Assembly (NCBI RefSeq): GCF_027587205.1
Contig: NZ_JAPDOD010000045.1
Location: 8,604-72,603 of the forward strand
Reading direction: 5' to 3'
Origin: Solirubrobacter ginsenosidimutans
GTDB lineage: Bacteria; Actinomycetota; Thermoleophilia; Solirubrobacterales; Solirubrobacteraceae
DNA length: 64,000 bases
Numbering within the stretch: the stretch's first letter is position 1; the number at the start of each line of letters is the position of its first letter. A program made the translations under genes and the position numbers. Under the pieces are notes generated by a model. It saw only the letters and a list, made by a program, of their open reading frames with translations, did not search any database and was not told where the DNA came from. Positions 7,851 to 15,329 of the stretch are shown piece by piece.

Positions 7851-8735
7851 ATGACACTCGACATTGAGACGAAGTCCCTCTTGGACGAGCTGCCGGCCGG
7901 CGACGGGGAGCTGACCGTCGAAGGGATGCGGGCGTTCGGCGCCGAGATGGCGCGCCGGTTCGGGAGCGGTCCGGAGATGGCGCGGGTCGAGCGCCACACG
8001 GTTGGCGACGGCCTGGAGCTGCGCGTACTCGTGCCACACGCGGCGTCGCGAGCCGTGCTCGTCTTCTTCCACGGCGGCGGCTGGGTGGCCGGGTCGCTCG
8101 ACGAGGTCGAGACGCTCGGCCGGACGCTCGCCGACCGCGCCGCGTGCACGGTCGTGCTCGCCGAGTACCGCCTGGCCCCCGAGCATCCGTTCCCGGCGGC
8201 GGTCGACGACGCGTGGACCGCGCTCCTCTGGGCCGCGGAATACTCTGCCGGGTTGCCGTTGATCGTCGCGGGTGACAGCTCGGGCGGCAACCTCGCCGCG
8301 GTCGTCGCGCAGCGGTCCGCGCACGCGGGACCGAAGGTCGCGCTCCAGATCCTGATCGAGCCGGCGACCGACGCCGACACCGAGACCGCGTCCTATCGCG
8401 ATCCCGCCAACCAGCTGATCGTGACCCGCGAGCTGATGCTGTGGTTCTTCGAACGCTACGCGCCGGGCGCTCAGCGCGACCCGCGGCTCGCGCCGTTGCG
8501 GGCGCCGAGCCTGGCGGGCGCCCCGCCGGCGGTCGTGCTGACGGCCGAGCACGACGTGCTGCGCGACGAGGGCGAGGCCTACGCCGAGCGCCTGCGCGCG
8601 GCGGGCGTGGACGTCTCGCACAAGCGCTTCGCAGGGCAGATGCACGGCTTCTTCGGCCAGATCGGCGTGCTGCCGGGGAGCGCGGCGGGCCTCGACTACG
8701 TCGTCGCGGCGATCGAGCGCTACTGCGCGGTGTAG
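7851..8735 (+). CDS. Alpha/beta hydrolase, hormone-sensitive-lipase-type esterase
   Basis: Carboxylester hydrolase of 294 residues. The oxyanion-hole motif HGGGW is at about residue 72, the nucleophile elbow GDSSGGN near residue 140, the acid in TAEHDVLRDEG and the histidine in QMHGFF near the end, so the triad is complete. The island also encodes a Baeyer-Villiger monooxygenase, which makes esters from ketones, so this enzyme is the obvious candidate to split that ester. It is transcribed divergently from the EthD-like gene across a 29-base promoter and its end overlaps the convergent SDR gene by 16 bases. Confidence 0.93.
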   Translation: MTLDIETKSLLDELPAGDGELTVEGMRAFGAEMARRFGSGPEMARVERHTVGDGLELRVLVPHAASRAVLVFFHGGGWVAGSLDEVETLGRTLADRAACTVVLAEYRLAPEHPFPAAVDDAWTALLWAAEYSAGLPLIVAGDSSGGNLAAVVAQRSAHAGPKVALQILIEPATDADTETASYRDPANQLIVTRELMLWFFERYAPGAQRDPRLAPLRAPSLAGAPPAVVLTAEHDVLRDEGEAYAERLRAAGVDVSHKRFAGQMHGFFGQIGVLPGSAAGLDYVVAAIERYCAV

Positions 8736-9487
8736 CCGCCGTCCACGACGAGGGTCGAGCCGGTCGCGAACGTCGACCGCCCGCTGGCCAGGAACAGCAC
8801 CGCGTCGGCGATCTCGTCGGGACGCGCGAGGCGCCCGTTGGGATGCCCGTGGCGCACGGGAGCATCGGCGAACGGGTCGTTCTCCATCCGCGCGAACGAG
8901 TCGTTCATCGGCGTCGCCACGGTGCCGGGGGCGACCGCGTTGACGCGGATGCCGGACGTCGCGTACTCGAGCGCCGCGGTGCGCGTGAGCCCGATCACCC
9001 CGTGCTTGGCGGTCGTGTACGGGCTCGTGCCGGGCGCGCCGACCAGCCCGGCGGCGGACGAGGTGTTGACGATCACGCCGTCCCGGCGGGCGTACATGTG
9101 ACGCAACTGGGCGCGCATGCACAGCCAGACGCCCTTGAGGTTGACGCCGATGACCCGGTCCCAGGAACCCTCCGGGGTCTCGTGGAACCACCCGACGGGC
9201 TCGATCACGCCCGCGTTGTTGAAGGCCACGTCGATGCGCCCGTGCTCGACGGCCACCTCGTCGTGCGCGTCATCGACCTCGGCGCTGTCGCTGACGTCGA
9301 CGACGTGCGTGGTGGCGCGACCGCCGGCCGCGACGATCTCCTCCCGCACCGAGTGCAGGCCGCCGGCGTCGCGGTCGACCAGCGCGAGCGTCGCCCCTTC
9401 GCCGGCGAAGGCCTTGGCCGTCGCGCGGCCGATCCCCGACGCCGCGCCGGTGACCAGGACGACCTTGCCCTCAAGCCCGAGGTCCAT
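8720..9487 (-). CDS. Short-chain dehydrogenase/reductase
   Basis: NAD(P)-dependent oxidoreductase of 255 residues. The cofactor motif is TGAASGIGRATA near residue 14, followed by NNAGV near residue 90, the catalytic serine in NTSSAAG, the YTTAKHG (YxxxK) pair, and the VAPGTVATPM loop. The C-terminal GSTLVVDGGYTA is typical of classical FabG-like SDRs. The aspartate in LVDRDA after the second strand suggests preference for NAD. ATG at 9487 lies inside the end of the upstream EthD-like gene (17-base overlap), so the two are co-transcribed. It probably interconverts an alcohol and a ketone in the island pathway. Confidence 0.93.
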   Translation of the reverse strand: MDLGLEGKVVLVTGAASGIGRATAKAFAGEGATLALVDRDAGGLHSVREEIVAAGGRATTHVVDVSDSAEVDDAHDEVAVEHGRIDVAFNNAGVIEPVGWFHETPEGSWDRVIGVNLKGVWLCMRAQLRHMYARRDGVIVNTSSAAGLVGAPGTSPYTTAKHGVIGLTRTAALEYATSGIRVNAVAPGTVATPMNDSFARMENDPFADAPVRHGHPNGRLARPDEIADAVLFLASGRSTFATGSTLVVDGGYTAQ

Positions 9488-9851
9488 GGCGCTCCTCTCC
9501 CAGCGGCTGGCCGTTCCACGACGCGAACTGGACCTGGTCCCACCACTCCGGGAGCGGCAGCGCACCCGCGTCCGAGTCCTTGAGGTCCGCGTAGGAGTCG
9601 CGCGAGCCCATCCCGGCGCGCTCGAGCTCGGCGACCGCCTCGCGCGGGTCGCCGTCGGTCTCGTAGACGCAGATGAAGCGGTGCGGAAGGCCCGCTTCGC
9701 CGACGACCGGCTCGAGCTGGAAGCGGCGCGCGGAACGAAAGCCCTTGACCGACAGGATCTCGTCCAGGTGTGCGTCGTACCAGCGGTTGAATTCCGCGTC
9801 CGACACGCCCGGAGGGGGCTGAGCGACGACGATGTGAATGCCGCGAATCAT
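9471..9851 (-). CDS. Dimeric alpha/beta-barrel (EthD-like) protein
   Basis: Protein of 126 residues related to the one at 7489-7821. It shares the strand IHIVVAQPPP, the SDAEFNRWYDAHLDEILSVKGF helix (same RWYDxH block), the SARRFQLEP strand and a closing EWWDQVQFASWNG. A GTG lies one codon upstream, but ATG at 9851 is preferred because it stands seven bases from the TAGGAT -10 hexamer, the same spacing as in its paralogue. It is co-transcribed with the SDR. Function is unknown; family members assist oxygenases or degrade unstable intermediates. Confidence 0.75.
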   Translation of the reverse strand: MIRGIHIVVAQPPPGVSDAEFNRWYDAHLDEILSVKGFRSARRFQLEPVVGEAGLPHRFICVYETDGDPREAVAELERAGMGSRDSYADLKDSDAGALPLPEWWDQVQFASWNGQPLGEERHGPRA

Positions 9852-9857
9852 CACGAC

Positions 9858-9872
9858 GATCCTATACGATTT
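9858..9872. promoter_or_regulatory. Divergent promoter with back-to-back -10 hexamers and island element, copy 3
   Basis: GATCCTATACGATTT lies between divergent genes. Leftward it reads TAGGAT seven bases before the ATG at 9851; rightward TACGAT nine bases before the ATG at 9880. It is nearly identical to the block at 7828-7842 and to the island-wide element (AAATCGTATAGGATC on the minus strand). Confidence 0.6.
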
Positions 9873-9879
9873 GCTTTAC

Positions 9880-10701
9880 ATGTGGAACGGACGAGTCGGT
9901 GTGTGGAGTCGCGAGTTGCGGTTCAGCCGCGATCGAGAGGACGCGCGCGACGCGGCGGCGGAGCTCGAAGAGCTCGGCTACGCGGCGCTGTGGATCCCTG
10001 ACGTGGGCGGCGACGTGTTCGGCGCGTGCGAGGAATTGCTCGCCGCGACGCGCTCGATCCCCCTGCTCACGGGCATCCTCAACATCTGGATGCACGACGC
10101 GGCGGAGGTCGCGGCACGGTCCGCGGCGCTGGGCGAGCGCTTCACCCTCGGCCTCGGCGCGAGCCACGAGGCGGTGATCGGCGAGCGCTACGCGAAGCCC
10201 CTGTCCGCGATGCGCGCCTATCTCGACGAGTTGGACGTTCTCGGATCGGGCGACCGCCTGCTGGCCGCGCTGGGGCCGAAGATGCTCGAGCTCTCGCGCA
10301 CCCGCGCGGCCGGCGCGCACCCGTATCTCGTGCCGGTCGAGCACACCCGGCAGGCGCGCGAGATCCTCGGGCCGGACCGTGCGCTCGCGGTCGAGCAGGG
10401 CGTCGTGCTGGCGCCGGACCGCGCCGCCGCCCGCGCGCACGTCGCGGCGTACCTCGAACTGCCCAACTACGTCGCCAACCTGCGTCGCCTCGGATACGGC
10501 GACGCGGACTTCGCGGGCGGCGGCAGCGACGCGCTCGTCGACGCGCTGGTCGCGTGGGGTGACGAGGAGGCGATCGCCGAGCGCGTGCGCGCGCAGCTCG
10601 AGGCGGGCGCGGACCACGTCTGCATCCAGGTGATCGACGCCGTCGACGACACGCCGCCCCGCGACGCATGGCGCCGGATCGCTCCGGCCCTGATCGTATA
10701 G
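9880..10701 (+). CDS. LLM-class flavin/F420-dependent oxidoreductase
   Basis: Luciferase-like monooxygenase-fold protein of 273 residues, of the shorter actinobacterial F420-linked type. Typical segments are ELEELGYAALWIPD near residue 30, LLAATRSIPLLTGILNIW, ERFTLGLGASH near residue 85 with the flavin-site serine and histidine, and LAALGPKMLELS. It would reduce or oxidise a substrate with F420 or FMN; the reaction cannot be fixed from sequence. ATG at 9880 is chosen because it lies nine bases from TACGAT; an upstream open stretch is only antisense to the neighbour's start. It is followed after 11 bases by an EthD gene. Confidence 0.88.
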   Translation: MWNGRVGVWSRELRFSRDREDARDAAAELEELGYAALWIPDVGGDVFGACEELLAATRSIPLLTGILNIWMHDAAEVAARSAALGERFTLGLGASHEAVIGERYAKPLSAMRAYLDELDVLGSGDRLLAALGPKMLELSRTRAAGAHPYLVPVEHTRQAREILGPDRALAVEQGVVLAPDRAAARAHVAAYLELPNYVANLRRLGYGDADFAGGGSDALVDALVAWGDEEAIAERVRAQLEAGADHVCIQVIDAVDDTPPRDAWRRIAPALIV

Positions 10702-10706
10702 GTTTT
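10692..10706. promoter_or_regulatory. Island element, copy 4, overlapping the LLM stop codon
   Basis: GATCGTATAGGTTTT overlaps the last codons of the LLM gene and ends seven bases before the EthD start. On the plus strand TAGGTT can act as a -10 hexamer eight bases from the ATG at 10713. On the minus strand the block reads AAAACCTATACGATC, matching the other island elements. Confidence 0.5.
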
Positions 10707-10712
10707 CCAATC

Positions 10713-11015
10713 ATGATCAAGCTCACCGTGCTGTACGGCCATCCCGAAGACCCGGCGGCGTTCGAAAAGCACTTCGACGAGCGCCACATCCCCCTCGTCG
10801 AGAAGATGCCGAACCTGCGCCGCTTCGAGAAGGCGCTCGTGGTGGCGACGCCCGACGGCAGCCCGCCGCCGTATTACCGCGTCGTCGAGCTCTACTTCGA
10901 CAGCGAAGAGGAGTTGCAGGCCTCGATGGCGACGCCGGAAGGCCGCGCGCCGGGCGAGGACGTGCCCAACTACGCGACCGGCGGAGCGACGGTGTTGATC
11001 GCCGCGCTTGACTGA
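10713..11015 (+). CDS. EthD family protein
   Basis: Protein of 100 residues in the EthD family of dimeric ferredoxin-like barrels. The family hallmarks are the opening strand KLTVLYGHPEDPAAFEKHF, the HIPLVEKMPNLRRFE helix, the PPYYRVVELYFDSEEELQA strand-helix and the closing YATGGATVLIA. EthD was described with the ether-cleaving P450 EthB; family members are thought to assist P450s or other oxygenases. It is the third barrel protein of this island, and a P450 lies at the left edge. It may have its own promoter overlapping the end of the LLM gene. Confidence 0.88.
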   Translation: MIKLTVLYGHPEDPAAFEKHFDERHIPLVEKMPNLRRFEKALVVATPDGSPPPYYRVVELYFDSEEELQASMATPEGRAPGEDVPNYATGGATVLIAALD

Positions 11016-11023
11016 ATCGATCA

Positions 11024-11039
11024 GAAAACATATATGATC
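11024..11039 (+). promoter_or_regulatory. Promoter and island element, copy 5, of the meta-cleavage operon
   Basis: GAAAACATATATGATC lies nine bases before the ATG at 11048. TATGAT (11033-11038) can serve as -10, and TTGACT at 11008-11013 as a -35 with a 19-base spacer. The AAAACATATATGATC core is the best match to the island-wide element. Confidence 0.65.
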
Positions 11040-11047
11040 CTGTTGAA

Positions 11048-12589
11048 ATGGAGATCGGTCAGAGCAACGCAGTGGAACAGCAGGCGGTCGAGCGGAGGCT
11101 GGTCCCAACCCAGCGCCACCTGATCGACGGGCGCTTCACCGACAGCCTCGACGGAACGACGTTCTGCACGCTGGACCCGACCACCAACCGGCCGCTGGCC
11201 GAGGTCGCCGATGGCAAGAGCGCCGACGTCGACGCCGCGGTCAACGCCGCCCGCCGGGCCTTCGACGAGGGAATCTGGCCGCGCCTGAGCGTCGCCGAGC
11301 GGGCGAAGACGCTGCGCCGCATCGCCAACCTGCTGCGCATCCACGCTGATGAGCTCATCGAGCTCGAGGTGCGCGACATCGGGATGCCGATCGCGCAGAT
11401 GCACGGCCTGGCCGCACGCGCGGCCGAGAACTTCGACTACTACGCCGGCGTCATCACCGAGCTGCACGGCCGCTCGTTCCAGGTCGGCGACCAGTTCCTC
11501 AACTACACCGTGCACAAGCCCGTCGGCGTGGCCGGGCTGATCATGCCCTGGAACGCGCCGCTGATGCTGTCGACGTGGCGGATCGCGCCGGCGCTGGCGG
11601 CCGGCAACACGATCGTCCTCAAGCCGGCCGAGTGGTCGCCGCTGACCGCGACGCGCCTCGCCGAGCTGCTGGGCCAAGCGGGCCTGCCCGACGGCGTCTT
11701 CAACCTGGTCCACGGCTCCGGCGAAGGGGCAGGCGCGCCCCTGTCGCGCCACCCGGGCGTCAACCTGATCTGCTTCACCGGCGAGACCGCGACCGGCTCC
11801 ACGATCATCGCGGCCGGCGCCCCGACGCTGAAGCGCTCGAGCGTCGAGCTGGGCGGCAAGTCCCCGGTCGTGGTGTTCGCCGACGCCGACCCCGGGCTGG
11901 CCGTCGACGCCGCGGTCGCCCAGATCTTCACCATGAACGGCCAGCGCTGCACCGCCGGGTCGCGCCTGTTGGTCGAGCGGCCGCTGTATGACCGCGTCGT
12001 CGGCGCGATCGCCGAGCGGGCCCGCAACATCCGCGTCGGCGACCCGTTCGACAAGCGCACCGAGCTCGGCCCGCTGATCCACCCGGAACACTACGAGCGG
12101 GTGCTCGGCTACATCGCGTCCGCTCGCGAGGAGGGCGCGACGATCTTGGCCGGAGGCGACCGGCCGGAGCACCTGCCGGACGGCAACTACCTGAAGGCCA
12201 CGGTCATCGGCGACGTCACCGAGACGATGCGCGTCTTCAGCGAGGAGATCTTCGGTCCGGTGCTGGTGGCGACGCCGTTCGACGGCGAGGACGAGGCGAT
12301 CCGGCTGGCCAACGCCACGCAGTACGGTCTGGCCGCCTATGTCTGGACCAACGACATCCGGCGCGCGCACCGGGTCGCGCACGCGATCGACACCGGCATG
12401 TGTTGGATCAACTCGCAGAACGTCCGCGACCTGCGCACGCCGTTCGGCGGTGTGAAAGCTTCGGGCATCGGTCGCGAAGGCGGCGACTACGCCTTCGAGT
12501 TCTACTGCGACGTCGAGATCGTCCACGTGGCGCTCGGCATGCACCCCATCCCCAGGCTCGGCCTCGCCGGGCCCGACCAGGAGGAGTGA
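11048..12589 (+). CDS. hpaE: 5-carboxymethyl-2-hydroxymuconate-semialdehyde dehydrogenase-like aldehyde dehydrogenase
   Basis: Aldehyde dehydrogenase of 513 residues. The base is in VELGGKSPVVVFADADP and the nucleophile in MNGQRCTAGSR near residue 300. The C-terminal stretch WINSQNVRDLRTPFGG and FEFYCDVEIVHV is the characteristic HpaE pattern, distinguishing it from the general aldehyde dehydrogenase at 2061. HpaE oxidises the ring-cleavage semialdehyde of homoprotocatechuate with NAD. The gene directly precedes an HpaD-type extradiol dioxygenase, the enzyme of the preceding step, which supports the call. ATG at 11048 follows a clear AT-rich promoter and may be translated from a near-leaderless message. 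The rest of the Hpa pathway is not in the window. Confidence 0.85.
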   Translation: MEIGQSNAVEQQAVERRLVPTQRHLIDGRFTDSLDGTTFCTLDPTTNRPLAEVADGKSADVDAAVNAARRAFDEGIWPRLSVAERAKTLRRIANLLRIHADELIELEVRDIGMPIAQMHGLAARAAENFDYYAGVITELHGRSFQVGDQFLNYTVHKPVGVAGLIMPWNAPLMLSTWRIAPALAAGNTIVLKPAEWSPLTATRLAELLGQAGLPDGVFNLVHGSGEGAGAPLSRHPGVNLICFTGETATGSTIIAAGAPTLKRSSVELGGKSPVVVFADADPGLAVDAAVAQIFTMNGQRCTAGSRLLVERPLYDRVVGAIAERARNIRVGDPFDKRTELGPLIHPEHYERVLGYIASAREEGATILAGGDRPEHLPDGNYLKATVIGDVTETMRVFSEEIFGPVLVATPFDGEDEAIRLANATQYGLAAYVWTNDIRRAHRVAHAIDTGMCWINSQNVRDLRTPFGGVKASGIGREGGDYAFEFYCDVEIVHVALGMHPIPRLGLAGPDQEE

Positions 12590-12595
12590 CGGGTC

Positions 12596-13633
12596 TTGGC
12601 CCTCACCATCACCGAGCTGCTCGAGGCGGGGCCCGATCCCATGCCGTTCGACATCCTGCGGGCGGCGTACGTCGAGCTGCACGTCCGTGACCTCGCGGCC
12701 TCGCGCCGCTTCTATGTCGACCTGCTCGGCCTGGTGGTGAGCGCCGAGACGGATGACGCGCTCTACCTGCGGGGCTGGGAGGAGCGCGTGCACCACTCGA
12801 TCGTGCTGCGCCAAGCCGACCAGGCGGCGGCGGCCCGTCTCGGCTTCCGTATGCGCGCGGACGCCGACCTCGACGGGCTGGCTCACGTGCTCGAAGGCCT
12901 GGGCTGCACGGTCTGGTGGGTGGACGGCGCGCTGCCGGAGATGGGGCGCGCGCTCCGCGCCCGGGACCCGTTCGGCTTCCCGCTGGAGTTCTTCCACGAG
13001 ATCGGCCTCCTCGACTCGCAGCTGCAGCGCTACGACCTGCAGCGCGGCGCGCCGATCATGCGCATCGACCACTTCAACCTCCACAGCCCCGCCATGGAGG
13101 AGACGTTCGCGTTCTGGCAGCACCTCGGCTTCCGCTGCTCGGAGTACATCTCCACCGACGGGGAACCGGAGGACGAGCGCCTGGCCGGTGCCTGGCTGTT
13201 CCGCAAGCCAGGCGTGCACGACGTCGCGCTGACGCTCGGCCGCGGCCCGCGCCTGCACCACGTCGGCGTCTGGGTGCCCGAGCCGGGCGGTGTGCTGCGC
13301 ACCTGCGACCAGCTGGCCGCCGCGGGCGCCGGCGCCGCGATCGAGCGCGGACCCGGCCGCCACGGCGTCTCCAACGCGTTCTTCGTCTACTTGCGCGACC
13401 CGGACGGCCATCGCATCGAGCTCTACACGTGCGACTACTACACGGGCGATCCCGACCACCAGCCGCTGCGCTGGTCGGTCGCGGATCCGCGCTGCCGCTC
13501 GTTCTGGGGCGCGGTAGCGCCGGACAGTTGGTACGAGGAGTCGACGGAGCTGCTGGGCCCCGACGGCCGGCTCATCCCGACGGCGGCCGCGAACCTCGAC
13601 GAGCGCCGTGCTCGCACGCAGGTCATGGCCTAG
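12596..13633 (+). CDS. hpaD: 3,4-dihydroxyphenylacetate 2,3-dioxygenase-like extradiol dioxygenase
   Basis: Metal-dependent meta-cleavage dioxygenase of 345 residues with two vicinal-oxygen-chelate domains. It resembles the Mn/Fe enzymes MndD and HpcB. Metal ligands are readable: histidine in RIDHFNLHSP near residue 159, histidine in RLHHVGVWV near residue 221, and glutamate in DGHRIELYT near residue 273. The ERGPGRHGVSNAF block and the CDYYTGDPDHQPLRW tail are diagnostic. The start is TTG at 12596, backed by AGGAGGAG ten bases upstream; an internal ATG at 12641 would remove little. It cleaves homoprotocatechuate or a close catechol and hands the semialdehyde to the upstream HpaE homologue. 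Confidence 0.9.
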   Translation: MALTITELLEAGPDPMPFDILRAAYVELHVRDLAASRRFYVDLLGLVVSAETDDALYLRGWEERVHHSIVLRQADQAAAARLGFRMRADADLDGLAHVLEGLGCTVWWVDGALPEMGRALRARDPFGFPLEFFHEIGLLDSQLQRYDLQRGAPIMRIDHFNLHSPAMEETFAFWQHLGFRCSEYISTDGEPEDERLAGAWLFRKPGVHDVALTLGRGPRLHHVGVWVPEPGGVLRTCDQLAAAGAGAAIERGPGRHGVSNAFFVYLRDPDGHRIELYTCDYYTGDPDHQPLRWSVADPRCRSFWGAVAPDSWYEESTELLGPDGRLIPTAAANLDERRARTQVMA

Positions 13634-13644
13634 ATCTTTCACAC

Positions 13645-13659
13645 AAAACATATAGGATC
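13645..13659 (+). promoter_or_regulatory. Island element, copy 6, upstream of the ABC importer operon
   Basis: AAAACATATAGGATC sits 11 bases after the dioxygenase stop. TAGGAT (13653-13658) is a plausible -10, giving a message with a leader of about 55 bases before the short leader reading frame at 13719. No good -35 is visible, so an activator or an operator role is possible. Confidence 0.6.
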
Positions 13660-13718
13660 TGGCAAAATGATCTGAGAGGCCCTAGGCCGCGACGGATCAG
13701 AGGTAGCGAGGAGAGCAA

Positions 13719-13748
13719 GTGTTCGACACCGGCACGGGCGCGCAGTGA
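13719..13748 (+). CDS. Possible nine-codon leader peptide before the importer ATPase
   Basis: GTG at 13719 opens a nine-residue frame (MFDTGTGAQ) preceded by a purine-rich GAGGAGAG. Its TGA overlaps the GTG start of the ATPase gene as GTGA. The spacing suggests ribosome delivery to the ATPase start by coupling. It could equally be chance, because the ATPase GTG has no strong ribosome site of its own nearby. Confidence 0.35.
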   Translation: MFDTGTGAQ

Positions 13749-15328
13749 GCACCCCGCGGACAGAGCGGTTGAGCGACGGTCAGGCCGAGCTGGGAGGGCC
13801 GCCCGGCTCGTCGGCGACGCTCCTGCGCGTCACCAACGTCGCGAAGGCGTTCGGGGCGACCCAGGCGGTACGTGACGCGTCGTTCGAGCTGCGCGCGGGG
13901 GAAGTCCTCGCGCTCGTCGGCGAGAACGGCTGCGGCAAGTCGACGATGGTCAAGATCCTCAGCGGCGTGCACCTGCCCGACGCGGGTGAGATCGAGCTCG
14001 ACGGCGAGGCCATTCCGCCGCTCTCGACGCCGCAGCAGGCCCAGCGGCGCGGCATCGTCACGGTCTTCCAGGAGGTGCTCGTCGCCGAGTCGTGCTCGGT
14101 GCTCGACAACGTGTGGCTGGGCATCGACGACACGTGGCGCACCCGCGTGTCGCTGCGTGAGAAGCGCGCCCGCGCACGTGAGGTGCTCGGCGAGCTGCTC
14201 GGGCGCGACGTCGACCTCGGCATCGCGGCCGAGGAGCTGTCGCTGTCGGATCGCCAGGCCTGCGGCATCGTCCGCGCGCTCCTGCGCGACCCCAAGATCC
14301 TGATCCTCGACGAGGCGACCTCCGCGCTCGACGTGGCCACGCGCGATCGCCTGTTCGCGATGGTCGGCGCGCTCTCGCGCAAGGGCGTGGGCGTGATCTT
14401 CATCACGCACCGCATGGACGAGATCGAGCAGATCGGCGACTGGATCACCGTGATGCGCTCGGGCGAGACCGTCGGCGACCTCAGCCGCGGGCACTGGACC
14501 CATCGGCAGCTCGTGCAGCTGATGACGGGAGCCGACGCGCTGGGCAGCGAGGAGCAGGACCGGCTGGAGCCGGTGGCCAAGCGCCGCGGCGACGTCGTCC
14601 TGAGCGTCCGCGGGCTGCGGCTGCGTCCTGACGGGCAGCCGATCGACCTCGACGTTCACGCCGGCGAGCTGATCGGCCTGGCCGGCCTCGAGGGCCACGG
14701 CGGCAACACGTTCCTCGAGGCGCTGCGCGGCGGCGTGATGACCGAGGGCGAGGTCGTCCGCCACGTCGACGGCCGCGAGGCCGTCATCGGCTCCCCGGCC
14801 GACGCGGCCGACCATGACATCGCGTACGTGCCCCGCGAGCGTCGCGCCGACGCCGTGTTCAGCTGGATGTCGATCCGCGAGAACTTCGCGCTGCCGACGC
14901 TGGGCCGCGACACTCGCCTCGGCTGGCTGCGGACGCGGTCGTCGCGACGTCGTCTCGACGCCTACGTCAACCGCCTCGGCATCGTGCTCGGCTCCGCGGA
15001 GGACTCGATCACCACCCTCTCGGGCGGCAACCAGCAGAAGGTGATCATCGCGCGCTGGCTGGCCTACGGCCCGCGCGTCCTGCTGCTCAACGACCCGACG
15101 CGCGGCATCGACATCGGCGCGAAGAACGACCTGTACGCGCTCTTCGGCGCGCTCGCCGCGGAAGGGCTGGCGGTCGTGATGCTCTCGACCGAGCTCGACG
15201 AGCACGTCGAGCTGATGGATCGCGTCCTGGTCTTCCGCGAGCACGAGCTGTTCAAGGAGTTCGGACGCAGCGAGGTCACGCGCGAGCGGCTCGTCGCCGC
15301 GTTCTTCGGCGAGCAGAGCGAGGCCTGA
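13745..15328 (+). CDS. Ribose-type ABC importer ATPase with two nucleotide-binding domains
   Basis: Double ATPase (527 residues) of the RbsA/MglA/XylG group that drives import of sugars and related compounds. Domain 1 has Walker A GENGCGKST near residue 60, the LSLSDRQ signature typical of RbsA domain 1 and Walker B ILILDEATSALD. Domain 2 has the usual degenerate A loop (GLEGHGGNT), then LSGGNQQKVIIARWL and VLLLNDPTRGIDIG. The GTG at 13745 overlaps a short upstream frame. It is followed after one base by a double permease and then a lipoprotein binding component, forming a complete importer in one operon. Placement after meta-cleavage genes suggests uptake of the pathway substrate. Confidence 0.93.
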   Translation: MSTPRTERLSDGQAELGGPPGSSATLLRVTNVAKAFGATQAVRDASFELRAGEVLALVGENGCGKSTMVKILSGVHLPDAGEIELDGEAIPPLSTPQQAQRRGIVTVFQEVLVAESCSVLDNVWLGIDDTWRTRVSLREKRARAREVLGELLGRDVDLGIAAEELSLSDRQACGIVRALLRDPKILILDEATSALDVATRDRLFAMVGALSRKGVGVIFITHRMDEIEQIGDWITVMRSGETVGDLSRGHWTHRQLVQLMTGADALGSEEQDRLEPVAKRRGDVVLSVRGLRLRPDGQPIDLDVHAGELIGLAGLEGHGGNTFLEALRGGVMTEGEVVRHVDGREAVIGSPADAADHDIAYVPRERRADAVFSWMSIRENFALPTLGRDTRLGWLRTRSSRRRLDAYVNRLGIVLGSAEDSITTLSGGNQQKVIIARWLAYGPRVLLLNDPTRGIDIGAKNDLYALFGALAAEGLAVVMLSTELDEHVELMDRVLVFREHELFKEFGRSEVTRERLVAAFFGEQSEA

Positions 15329-15329
15329 G

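Noticed and set aside
11021..13651. A very long open frame (about 870 codons) on the minus strand opposite the HpaE and HpaD genes
   Set aside because: It is antisense to two clear enzymes, has Arg/Asp/Glu-rich composition with no recognisable motif, and results from GC-rich codon bias.
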